Assembly: GCA_021234155.1 (NCBI GenBank) | Contig: JAJEKV010000038.1 | Location: forward strand, 5,441,625 to 5,505,624 | From: Isoetes taiwanensis | Taxonomy: Eukaryota; Streptophyta; Lycopodiopsida; Isoetales; Isoetaceae | Direction: 5' to 3' | Length of the DNA stretch: 64,000 nt | Shown: positions 36,985 to 47,600 of the stretch, one piece after another | Layout: every line of letters begins with the position of its first letter | Numbering within the stretch: the first letter of the stretch is position 1 | The notes under the pieces: generated by a model | What the model was told of the DNA's origin: nothing | The model's input: only the letters and a program-made list of their open reading frames with translations | Database searches by the model: none | Position numbers and translations under genes: made by a program

Positions 36985-37480
36985 AGCCCTACACACCCTT
37001 CGTACCTCGGGAACTTGGAAATCCTAAGCCAAGGGCGATAGTTCACGTGCATCGTAGGGATGGTGAGTGTAAGATATGTTAGTTCTAACAATAACAATTC
37101 TCTTTTATCTTACTTTGGAATGATATCTTATTATTGTATGGAGTTATGCGGTTGTTGATAACACCCCGTTGGTAGCGTTCTTTGTGTTAGGAGTCAAAAA
37201 GTTCCCCTCGAAGTACACATGCAAGGGAACTTGCTTTCAGTCGAGGCATCACACACATTGGCGTTTGCGATGGGAGACGGTTCAAGGCCTGGGCATCGAT
37301 CCCACATGATGCAGTTGGTGACTATGAGCTTCCCGAGTTTCTAACCAAGTATAACATTGTCGTTGGTAGACCTGAATCACGCGTGTGGGACATGGTATCA
37401 GAGCATGTTTACACATTCATGTTCGCCACCATAGGTAAATGCCGGGGAGGAGTTTCTATACCTATCGCCTTCATAAAATG
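36985..37480 (+). pseudogene. Coding-like remnants 3' of the Helitron helicase
   Basis: Short open pieces such as MKPYTPFVPRELGNPKPRAI (about 36983-37080) and, in another frame at about 37255-37480, GVCDGRRFKAWASIPHDAVG and NIVVGRPESRVWDMVSEHVY. They read like protein but match no family I can name. They lie between the helicase and the Helitron end, so captured or accessory exons (RPA-like genes occur in plant Helitrons) are possible. That is inference. Confidence 0.35.
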
Positions 37481-37771
37481 AGCTTCACATTGAGCCAACA
37501 GACGTTCCTAGAGTTGTTTGGGACAGGTTCTTCATGATGTGGATCCATTGAGCCGACGGATATAACCTCTATTTGCGCCAAAAATATTTTGTATTTGTAT
37601 TTATTTTTGTTTATGAACTTCATATTATGTTTACACTTTAAAGGTAAAGTTTGTTTCCTTTCAATATGTGTCTATTGCACCTAAACATATATTGCCTTAA
37701 GTGCATTGCGCACCTTCGCGACACGACAATGACTAACGCACATAAATGCCAACACACGTCCACGACTAATT

Positions 37772-37799
37772 CCCGGCATCGCCGGGCACACGTTTCTAG
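37772..37799 (+). mobile_element. Helitron 3' terminus (hairpin plus CTAG)
   Basis: CCCGGCATCGCCGGG forms a stem-loop, followed after 9 nt by CTAG and a T at 37800, the canonical Helitron end inserted between A and T. It has the same orientation as the helicase at 35.35-36.9 kb, so it is most likely the 3' end of that element. Confidence 0.75.
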
Positions 37800-37800
37800 T

Positions 37801-38070
37801 CTTATATATAATGGTATATTTACCATGTTGATTTGCAATGAATTGGGCCATACTTGTTGCCTCTGAATGTTATGCATAAGCACATGGCGAAATGTATAGA
37901 TTTTCATATGACATTTTGTCAATTCTATCAAGAAGTTTGAAAACTTAGCCTTACTCAGCCACATCTAAGAGGGCTTTCAAAAGATGCTATATTAAGTTCA
38001 TTACGAAGGTAGGATAATTTCCATAAATTTTGGTGATATTGTTGCTAAGGATGCAACTGCAATAGATAGA
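37801..38070. other. Spacer, nothing recognised
   Basis: AT-rich. It begins TCTTATATATAATGG directly after the preceding Helitron end, which loosely resembles a Helitron 5' end; see findings. Confidence 0.35.
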
Positions 38071-38220
38071 TGGATGGATGGATGGATGGATGGATGGATG
38101 GATTTTTTACGTCACAAAAACCCCAACGGGTTATGGGATGGGTACATAGCACTAGGCGTAAGCCCAAATAAAATCCACGGACTAAGTCCAATTACAAAAC
38201 AGAATAAAAAATGAAAACAA
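38071..38220 (-). mobile_element. 3' end of a retroposon with (TCCA)n tail
   Basis: The plus strand shows eight TGGA units (38071-38102), then ATTTTTTACGTCACAAAAACCCC and GGGTTATGGGATGG. On the minus strand this reads ...CCCATAACCCGTTGGGG..., TGACGTAAAAAAT, (CCAT)n, which parallels the 42499-42575 tail with a different microsatellite. The body probably extends right for an unknown distance. Confidence 0.5.
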
Positions 38221-39356
38221 TAGAGAAGAAGGACAAATGGGAGCAACTAAATATATTCCAGCCAGGAGTTTTGAGGCCTATCTCATGTTCACATTGAACG
38301 CTCATCATGTGGCCTTCATTCTGGGCTATCAGCTCGACCTTTGCACGTCGAAGGAGAAATAGAAGATATAGCATTGAGAAAATTTGGTGTGATAATATTA
38401 TGCCTTGCTGGGGTGCCCCTAAAGTGCAAACCCTCGCTCATGTGGGTAATGGGTACATTTTGGGTATCTTTGTGATTGGCTTATTGCAGGTAATCTGCCT
38501 GCGCAAGAGCATTTGTGCTTTTGGGCACGACTTGATCGGATTTGATGGATGCAAGGACTCAAAGCTTAGCACCGGAGGATCAAATCTGTTATAGATGGAC
38601 TAATGTTTCTCCATAATTATCTGATCCTTAAAACGTGGACTTCTAATTGGATTGTGAACTCGAAGCTGTCACAACTCTCATGCGAAAGTCTAATGATATG
38701 GAGCCAATGGAAAAATCTTTGCTCATTAGCACCTTATACTTTCGAAATGTTATATTTATTGAAGCTGAGAAAGAATTGCTTGGGTAATACATGGCTTACA
38801 ATATTTTATTTATATTTATGGTTGGTGTTAGTCATAAATATGCCTCCAGGTGCATGGCAATGTTGGCTTCCATCAAAACTCCTTTTTGTGCTCAGTACAT
38901 AGACTGCTAATATTACCCATATAGTCAAGGCCTCTTGAATGAGGAAAATGATTGGGTCATCCCCATGTAGGGGTCTATAAAGACAACCCTATATTGCAGA
39001 TAGTTGCATCATCTAAGAACACGAGTTCATGTCTGGTCAGTTGCAAGTATCATATAGATGTTCAACTTGTGCCAAGTATAAAACTTGAAGCAATCTCTAA
39101 ACCAAGTAACTTATGTGACTTGTCATGTCTTCTTTGCAAGTCTGATTTAGGCAGATGATACTGCAATGGGAGTGCACCATATTTGCCATATTATATAGTA
39201 TTGGTACGAGGTAACACACACAACAATTTGTCAAGGTTCTACCATTAACTTTCGCTCCACATTTACCACAACCCTTCTCATCATTCAACACAAGCCTTCT
39301 CAAGTGAAATATATCCACCATATTTTATTGGTTTTTTAAATTATGCCCGACGAAAA
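38221..39356. other. Non-coding, probable body of the second Helitron or retroposon
   Basis: Short frames on both strands (38307-38594, 38603-38902, plus) lack motifs. No gene called. Confidence 0.4.
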
Positions 39357-39384
39357 GCCCAGCAATGCTGGGCACTTTTCCTAG
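39357..39384 (+). mobile_element. Second Helitron 3' terminus (hairpin plus CTAG)
   Basis: GCCCAGCAATGCTGGGC is a perfect palindromic stem followed after 7 nt by CTAG and a T. It shares its hairpin with the minus-strand end at 12208-12226, so both are the same subfamily. The element lies to the left; its size is unknown. Confidence 0.75.
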
Positions 39385-39806
39385 TATAATATAATATGGG
39401 AACAACAAGATGGATCAAGGCATTAATTATGGTCCTAATAAATGTGCAAATAAAATAAAGGTATTATTGGAATAAAATTTATTCATCATTCCTGCCTACA
39501 ATACATATTTATGAAGCCATTTTTAATGAATAAGCTGACAAGAAAGTTATTTCTATAGCTTTTTTAACCCACCATGGGAACACCAATCTTACGTTGGTCA
39601 AATTTATGACCACGTTAAAAAGACTCAACAATAAAAGACCCTTTTACAAGTTTAGTGGGAGCCATGCAACCACCAAAAAATCCTCAAAAAGTCCACACGA
39701 ATTGGAAAAGAATTGTAGCAGAACCAATGGCTATTGAAGATTTGAAAAGCCAAAGAATATTTCTTCTAGAAATTTGTTGTAAGCCTTTGTTCGTCCCTCT
39801 TTAACT
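39385..39806. other. 3' flank of the laccase gene
   Basis: AT-rich. It includes the presumed 3' UTR of the laccase (minus strand). No other feature seen. Confidence 0.5.
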
Positions 39807-41990
39807 CTAGCAACTGGGCAAATCTGAAGGTGGTCCAGGGATGGTTTCGTTTGCTAGAGCTCCATTTGTAACAATAAAAGCAGTCTCCATTCCCCATGAC
39901 ACATGTCCATCAAAGTGGCAGTGTATCAACCAAACACCTACACAAAACGACATTGCAACTACTTGTAAGGCAAACATAGATATTTGAGGCAAAATGTATA
40001 GGTAAAATAAAAAACCTGGGTTATCAGCCTTCCATCTGACAGCAGTCCAACCAGCCTTAGTAACCATGGCAGTGTTTCTTTTAGAAGGATCGATAAGGTT
40101 AAAACTAGCAGGATGTGTGTTAGGGTCATAGTTCCCGTCGCCATATCCAACAACATAGAAGTCATTACCATGCAAGTGAAAGGGGTGAGCCTCGGACTGG
40201 AAGTTAATGGTACCTTGAAAGACAAGTTGAACATTAGAACCATAAGGGATCTGGACAACCTTGGTACCAGTTGTGGATACAAGGCTAGAGATATCGAGCT
40301 GTTGGCCAGTGTAGTCATAAGAAGAAGAAGGGTTTCGAGGGAAATCCGTGGTGTAGATGCCAGGGGTATTGTGGTAGTAAGCCTGAAGGATAGCAACATC
40401 TGACTTTTGGAAGGTAATGTTGTTAATGGAACTTGCAAAACTCATACCAGCAGGTCCTAAGCAGTTGGAAATACCGGGAACGACAGTGCAAGGCTCTACA
40501 TTTAGAGAAAGTACCCAATATAGGCTAATATTTACTTCCTGTGGAACCTCTGAAGGATATGCTTTGGAATTTAGACTCTTGATTTGGGTTTGGGATTTTT
40601 CGAAGAATATGCTGTCATTTTTTAATGGCACATTGTCTGGATAAATTGGAGTTTTTGAAATATTTGCTCCATTGTATCTGAGAATTGCCACTGCTGGGAT
40701 TTCTTGCACCCCCTGTGAGCTTCTCTGATATGGCGAAATTACTATGTAATATTGGCCTATTGCTTGATTTGCATTGACCAGAAAACTGTATGTCTGGCCT
40801 GGAGAAATCAGAAAAGTAGTATTTGTAATTTGCTTTGTGTAGGATGCATCAGTTTCCACCACTGTTAGACTGTGATTTGCAATTGTGATAAAGAGATCCG
40901 TTTCTAAGGCATTGTTGATCACTCTCAGTAGATGTGTTGTGCCCTTTTTAACATTTACAATCTCTGTGTCTGCAAATCAGGACCCAAAAACAAAATTTGA
41001 AAATTCAGCTGTGTAGAATTGGGCTGATTATGATATGAATTTTTGTGGTGTTTAAGTTAAGCCTACCGTTGGTAGAGCAGTTGTAGAAAGGGCCAGCATG
41101 CCCGTTAATCAGGTAAGCATTGGATAATTCAGCAGCTAATCCGTTTATCCGAGCCTGATTTTCGACGTTTTCTATATCATCATTCCACCATTCTCCTACA
41201 AAATCAACACCCAATGGTCAGTTTTTTGAAGAAGAAACTTCAAAAATTTGAACCCAGTATTCAAAATTTTTAAGGACAAGCTTTGAAAGATAATCCTCAT
41301 ATATTTTTTTTAATTACCCAGTGTCAGAACGTGGTCTCCATTAGGCGTTGTAAAAGGAAGCTGTTTATCAGCAGAAGGGTCTATCACAATAGCTCCATAC
41401 ACTGTACCCCTCAGCCAGGATATATGAGCATGCCAAAACAGAGTTCCCTGTTGATCCGGCACAGTAAAATTGTATATGTAGGATCTGCCAGTTTGAATTG
41501 GACACTGGGTTATATACGCAGGGCCATCCGACCAGGGTGACAGCCTCTGATTTATTCCATGCCTGCAAAAAACCAGAAACTCATTGGAAATTCATTCTGT
41601 TATGTCCCTTCATGTTTCAGAAAACGTAAAACTTAAAACTGACCAGTGAATCGAGATGTTGCTCGACACTAAATTGGTCACATTTATGATAACTCTGTCC
41701 CCTCGGGTAACCCGAATTGTTGGCCCTGGAGATTGGCCGTTTACTGCTACGATTTGCTTCGTTACGCATCCAACCGTGTAGTTTGCATAATCAATCTGTC
41801 ATAAAAAATCGCCCATCTGTCAGAAATTTAGAGTTCAAGATTGAAAAATCAAGTATCTAAAATATGGCATATGGATGTGCAGATCGACCTGAAAATTGTA
41901 GCTTTTAATGATAGCATTTGTGCCGTAGCAGCAGCTCAGCCAGAACAAAAGCAGAGGTGCCAGATTTTTTAGTATAATAAATATCTGCAT
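39807..41990 (-). CDS. Laccase (multicopper oxidase), six exons, 570 aa
   Basis: Extracellular p-diphenol:O2 oxidoreductase that takes electrons from phenols such as monolignols and reduces O2 to water. My model is 41990-41889, 41795-41644, 41562-41318, 41195-41067, 40969-40016 and 39937-39807, all GT-AG, giving an uninterrupted 571-codon frame. The start MQIFIILKNLAPLLLFWLSC is a signal peptide; an ATG further up at 42047 is less likely. All four copper signatures are present: HWHG (formed across the exon 2/3 splice), WHAHISWLRG, HPFHLHG, and HCHFDGHVSWGM in the last exon. The end PPSDLPSC is typical of plant laccases. The last intron (39938-40015) is only 78 bp, in frame and without stops. 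Appears intact. Confidence 0.95.
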
Positions 41991-42498
41991 TGCATATATC
42001 CTTAAGGCTTTTTTCTCAAAATGTAAGGTAAAGTACAACCTGACCAAGAAGTACTTATAATGCTCAAAACTTTAACTTGAAAGGCAAAAAAAAAAAGAAA
42101 AAAAAAAAGATGAGGAGTGCAACATTGGGCCTTTTTTCTATTCCACGTGAACACTGCAACTTCTAATATGTTTAGAATTCTCCTTTGTAAGGCATACACT
42201 AATCATATACCAAGAGTGTAAGTCAAATGGCCAAGGGATACTTAAACTAATCTGTTTTTTAACTTGAGAGGCCTAAGATGCTTCAGTGGCAAAAACAAAA
42301 ACAAAAACAAAACGTAAAAACCTGACATTTAAGGCAATAACATTTTGACACATGGCAGTTATTTGTTTGTATCTTCGGTTTCATTTTGCTGCTAGTCTCG
42401 ACTCTACAGAAACACAATCATGGTCGTCCAATTGGCAAGGATGGGGGGCTGAAAATAGTCTAGCAGTTTTCAGGTTGAGTGAAGGGTTTAGTTGAGTG
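41991..42498. other. Promoter side of the laccase
   Basis: Contains a poly(A) stretch with AAAAAGAAAA at about 42088-42108 and a (CAAAAA)n run at about 42292-42312. No clear TATA box was recognised. Confidence 0.4.
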
Positions 42499-42575
42499 AA
42501 TGAATAGAATAGATTAGAATAAATTTTTTAACGTCCACGGAGACCAATAGGTCATGGGACCCATACAATGGGCTA
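42499..42575 (-). mobile_element. 3' end of a retroposon with (TATTC)n-type tail
   Basis: The minus strand reads GGGTCCCATGACCTATTGGTC then TCCGTGGACGTTAAAAAATT and a TATTC/TAATC run. It shares this closing phrase with the remnants at 15829-15880 and, more loosely, 38071-38150. Confidence 0.6.
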
Positions 42576-43206
42576 GTACAATCATTACTACTAGGATTAA
42601 AAAACCCCTGCCTCGAAAGGTTTTCAAGGGAAAAACCTTTGTAGTAATGATGATACTAGACAAGCGGAGATAATGACTACTGAGGGCTCAGTAATTGCAG
42701 ATGTTTATCTAGAACCTCAAGTATGTATAATGCCAAGTCATGCACAGATGGTGCTCTGAGAAGTCAAATCGGCCGTTTTTTTCATTTTCCACGTGAACGC
42801 TTTGCAAACTCATAAGATGCTTACAATTCTCTTTTGTCCATCTCATCATTGTCCACATCATCATTGTCTCCTCGCCCTTGGTTTTTTTTTTCTTTTTTGT
42901 TTAGAGGTAGACCTCATCAGTATCTAATAGATGAAGTCCATAAACTAATCCTATATCAGAGTTGAACATTGCTATAGTACACATTGACTTTGTGTTGCCA
43001 AACCCATGATGGCCCAAACATTACATCATTGGTGGCTTATATTGTCCTTATTATCAAGCTATGTTTATGAATGCCTAGTATCAACTATAGAGATTGCGAT
43101 AGATTTGTCTTCCATGTCATTTTTCTTTGCTTCCACGACAACTCTAGGGATTGTATGCTTGTATCATCTACAGTATACTTAGCTTGGATTTGGAGGGTGA
43201 TACTTA
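42576..43206. other. Intergenic
   Basis: Probably includes the body of the retroposon at 42499. A short inverted repeat around 42600-42640 (CTTTGTAGTAATGATGATAC against CAATCATTACTACTAGG) is visible. No gene. Confidence 0.4.
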
Positions 43207-43330
43207 GGGTGAAAATAGAGTTACCCATGCCAGGCTGATGTGGCGCAATCTGGTGATTCCATCATGTAGAATAATTAACGTTCATGATTATGTCACGACA
43301 CATCACAAGGGTAAAACTCTATTTTCACCC
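43207..43330. mobile_element. MITE-like element, 124 bp with 18-22 bp terminal inverted repeats
   Basis: The left end GGGTGAAAATAGAGTTACCC and the right end (opposite strand) GGGTGAAAATAGAGTTTTAC match except for a 2-bp insertion. The interior is non-coding. I could not find a clear target duplication (left flank CTTA, right flank ATTC), so the superfamily is open. Confidence 0.65.
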
Positions 43331-43880
43331 ATTCATGACGAGATTATCAAATTATATTCTATTTTATTCATGTGGTACATGCCGCATATTCCTTGGGCAT
43401 GCCCGTATTTTCATCTTAGTAGTTATATCGTCTAGCCCTTTTGCATAATTTACACTAAACACACTTACACAATATGTATTGTGGCCGCACCCCTAAGTGG
43501 AAAATATTTGTATCATACACAACTATGAATAGAATTCTTCTTGTTTTTGGAGTGTAGGTTAGAACCACGTGTATTTAAAGCACACGCCATAGAAGTTTGA
43601 TGTGGAAGAAGTTTAACTATTTATACATCAAACATGTCATAAAGACATCCACTTGATTGCCAGATATTGATTCATGCAAGCAAACAAAAGTGGATATGTA
43701 ATGATTTTGTTTATATAAATTGGCTTCTTTTCTTAGATATTTTTCTTTTCTCCTCCTCCTAACATTTAGCATGCCTTCAAGTTCCCTGCAAAACTATCAT
43801 TTGTAAAGGAAATCGCTTCATTCTGTCCTACACGAGTAAATCTACAAGTGGAAGCTGAGAAAGTATAGACATTCTTTCCA
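43331..43880. other. Intergenic
   Basis: AT-rich, no gene recognised. Confidence 0.45.
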
Positions 43881-44196
43881 GGTTCAAGCTCCCATTGTTA
43901 TTTCTTCATCTATTCATGATCAACCTTTGCCGGTTGCTTTGCATTCCTCAGCTATAGAAGATGCTCTACATACAGTTCCGGTGGTGTCGTCCTTAGCACC
44001 ATCAGCTGCAGCTATAGTTCTTACTACTCTCTACGTTGTTGCTTCTGCCTCTCATGCTTCTGAGGTTGTTATGGCTAATGGTCCTAATCTTCAGTGCGCT
44101 AAAGAGTCATGGCAACAGGTCAACTGGAAGAAGGCAGCGAGGAAGAAGTCTGTTATGTCATCTCATGAGGCTATCCTACCTCGTACTATTCAGTGA
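43881..44196 (+). other. Open coding-like frame cut off near the CACTA left end
   Basis: A frame open through 43927-44196 (stop TGA) reads as an alanine/serine-rich segment (VVSSLAPSAAAIVLTTLYVV) followed by a basic one (SWQQVNWKKAARKKSVMSSH). No family is recognised. It ends 17 bp before the CACTA terminus at 44213. It could be a remnant of a retroelement gag/ORF1-like protein or of a host gene. Confidence 0.35.
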
Positions 44197-44212
44197 CATG
44201 ATAATTTGATGT

Positions 44213-44600
44213 CACAACAAGAGAATGGTCATTTAGCGACGTGGGCTTGCGACGTTCCTGCGACGTGACGTCGCAATTGACGTGACCATGCGACGCCACG
44301 TCGCAGAACGCCGATGCGACGGCTCGGCGACGCGTCGACACACTCGTGACTCGCATATCCGCCACGCCCGGTGGATGTCGGTGCCAAGTGGGCGGCAGCC
44401 ATTACATTTGCGGCGCCACGCCGCGATGCGGCCGTCAGCGTCCACTTGGTCTATCCGTCACGCCCGTGGACCGGGCCGGGTGGGCGGCGATGTTCTGCGC
44501 GGCGTGGATGTTCCGGTGGATGTTATGCGGCGTGACGCCGCATGCGGCGTGACGTGACATTACGTAAGCGGATGACACGCGTCGATGCGTATTTGCCACG
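44213..44600. repeat. Left subterminal CG-rich repeats of the CACTA-like element
   Basis: Dense occurrences of GCGACGT, GACGTCGC, CGACGCCACGTCGC and GGCGTGACGCCGCATGCGGC in both orientations. Subterminal repeats of this sort bind the accessory transposition protein in known CACTA elements. ORFs here are composition artefacts. Confidence 0.65.
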
Positions 44601-44689
44601 TAACGCTAAGTCGTAGGTGACCGGAAGGTGACCGTTCACAATACGCCGCGGCGACGATAAAATGGACATCAAAACTCATTTCTTAGTTG

Positions 44690-47600
44690 GGTGAACATGT
44701 GTGGTCTTCTGCCCGCGGAACTTTGCCCGAGGTGGCAATGTCGACGCCCCGAGTCCATTGGCGTAGACGAATCGCGGTTCCGGAGGGAGATCGCCCCGGC
44801 CCCCGTGGCCTTGGGCAGCAGGGAAATTCGTGGCAAGCGGCTTACCGGGATTTTAGGGTCTCCGCTCTAGCGCCAACACCCCACTCCACGCCAAGACCGC
44901 CACGCAAGGTCCCTACCGACCGATAAGGAGAGGGCCTCAAACGAAACCCCGCGGGGTTGCCGTGTTCTAGAAGGGTTTGCATTTTGGGGCCGAAGACTTG
45001 GTCTGCTGCACTTGGGACGGCCGAGAAGCCGCAAATGGTGAATACGGAGCAAGGGGAACCGACGAGCTTGAGTTTGGGCCTGTCCTCCTCCCAGATGTGG
45101 CAAGTAGAAATTCTGGGGCTTTTTGCGATGGCAAGACATTCATAAATTCGCAATTAATGCATTGTCTGAAAATAAATTGATTTTTGCCACCGGATTCCTA
45201 ATTCATCTCCGGCCTATGTTCCCCAATTTTCGAAATTTTCGAGGGAGAAGGTCTAGGTCAAAGGGTTAGCATTAGAGCGGTCGAGGCAGCCCGCTGGTGG
45301 CAACCGAAAGGGCACCCTTCCCCAAGTCAAACGAGGGACCTTGCGAGGGATCCCTCACAAGAGGGGAGAGTCAGGACCCCAAGAGGCGGGATCCAAAAAG
45401 TTCGAGGCGCCCCTTCCCTAGCCGCAGGGGGCCGCATCGCCACGACCACCCTCCGGAGCCGGTTCCCCTATCCGACCGTTGGATCCTCCGTTCAGGGGCC
45501 CCTCTTGGGGAAGGCCCCAAAGATTCGGTCGGCTTGAGAGAACTTGTCAAACCACTGGGCCCCCGAGGCCTACTTTGTATAAACCGCAGGTGTTTTGTCG
45601 TTTCGCACCGGGGAGCTTCGAATGGCAAATCGACCGCCAAATCGTCCGGAATGGCTTAAATTACCCTAGGGAGCAAGTTACAAGGGTCGGTTTTGCAAAA
45701 AAAGAAAAGAAACACTCCCTCCACGACAAAGATCCCAGATCCACATCCTAGGCCAATTGACTACGAAAGTGTGATGGAAGTGAGCTACTTTGGCTTCTTG
45801 GAGGTCGGGTGGTCTTCCTCGCCATGGAAGCTTGGTCCCCGTGGCAATGTCGACGTTCGAGTCCATTGGCGTAGCCAAATCGCGATTCCAGGAGAGGGGA
45901 GGTCGCCTGGCCCGGTCCCTGTGGCCTTGGGGAGAGAAAAATCGGGGCAAGCAGCTCCCGGGATTTTAGGGTCGTGCGGCTCGCATCAACACCCCCACTC
46001 CACGTCAAGTCTGTCACCGCAAGGTCCCTACTGAACCGACAAGGAGAGGGCTCAAACGAAACCCCGTGGGTTGCCAAGTTCTAGAAGGGTTTGGCGCTTT
46101 GGGGCCGAGACTTGGTCATTACACTTGGGACCGCCGAGAAGCCGCAGCCGAGAATACTGGAGCAAGGGGAACCGATGGAGCGAGTTTGGGCATGTCCTCC
46201 TCCCGATGTGGCAAGTAGAAGTCGGGGGCTTTTTTGCAAAGGGCAAGACTTTCATAAATTCGTAATTAATGCATTGTACAAAAATAAATTCTGATTTTTT
46301 GCCACTGGATTTCTAATGCATCTCCAAAGACAATGACCCAATTTTCGGAATTTTTGGAGAAGGTCTAGGTCAAAGGGTTAGCTAAGGTCAAAGGAATGGA
46401 GTTTGTGGGATCGTTGTACTTGGGGTTGACCTTGACTGGCTGGACGTTATACTTGGTCTAAGATTGCATTGAGAATATAAGCATCATAACTATTAGAATG
46501 AAGATAAATGATTACAGAAAAGCATCATAACTACTAGAATGAAGATAAATGATTACAGAAAAGCAAAAGACTACTGCGGGTTGGGTTGGGGGTGGGATTT
46601 TAGGGTCCCTCGCTCCGTCAACACCCCCACTCCACGCCAAGACACGGCAAGAAGGTCCCGCCAAATCGACAAGGAGAGGGCCTCCAAACGTAAAATCCTG
46701 TGAGTTCCTGTGTTCTAGAAGGGTTTGCGTTTTGGGGGCCGAGTCTTGGTCTCACATTGCGATTGGGACTGGCCGAAAAGCCGCACGAGAACGCGGAGCA
46801 AGGGGAACTGACGGAGCGGAGTTTGGGCCTGTCCTCCTCCCGATGTGGCAATTAGAAGTCGGGGGGCGCTTTTGCAGTGGCAAGACATTCATAAATTGTA
46901 ATTAATGCATTGTACGAAAATAAATTCTGATTTTTGCCACCTGGATTCCTAATTCATCTCAAAGATACAGCCCAATTTTCGAAATTTTCTGAGAAGGTCT
47001 AGGTCAAAGGGTTAGCATTAGAACGGTTTGGGGCAGCCGTTGCGGGCAACCGAGCCGCACCCTTCCCCAAGTCAAACGAGGCCGGGGACCTTGCGGGGAT
47101 CCCTCACAAGAGGGGAGAGTGGGACCCCAAGAGGCGGGATCCAAAAAGTTCCCGAGGCAGCCCCTTCGGGCGGCGCTCCCCCGGGGCCGCACGCTAATGA
47201 CCATCCTCCCGAGCCCCGGTTCCCTATCCGGACCGTTGGATCCTCCATTCAGGGGGGCCCTCTTGGGAAGGCCCAAAAGATTCCGTGATCGGGTCGGGAG
47301 AACTTGTCAAACCGCTGGCGCCCCGAGGTCGGCCTTGTATAAACCGCAGGTGTTTTGTCGTTCGCACCGGAGGCTCGAATGGCAAATCGACCCCGCCAAA
47401 TCGTCCGGAATGGCGAAATTACCCTAGGGAGCAAGTTACAAGGTCGGTTTTGCAAAGAAAAAAACACTCACGCCCTCCACGACGGTATCCCGCATACACA
47501 TCCTAAGCCAATTGACTACGAGTGTGATGGAAGTGAGCTACTTGGGTGCTTCTTGGAGGTCGGGTGGTCTTCCGCCCGCGGAACTTGGTCCCCAGCCGAG

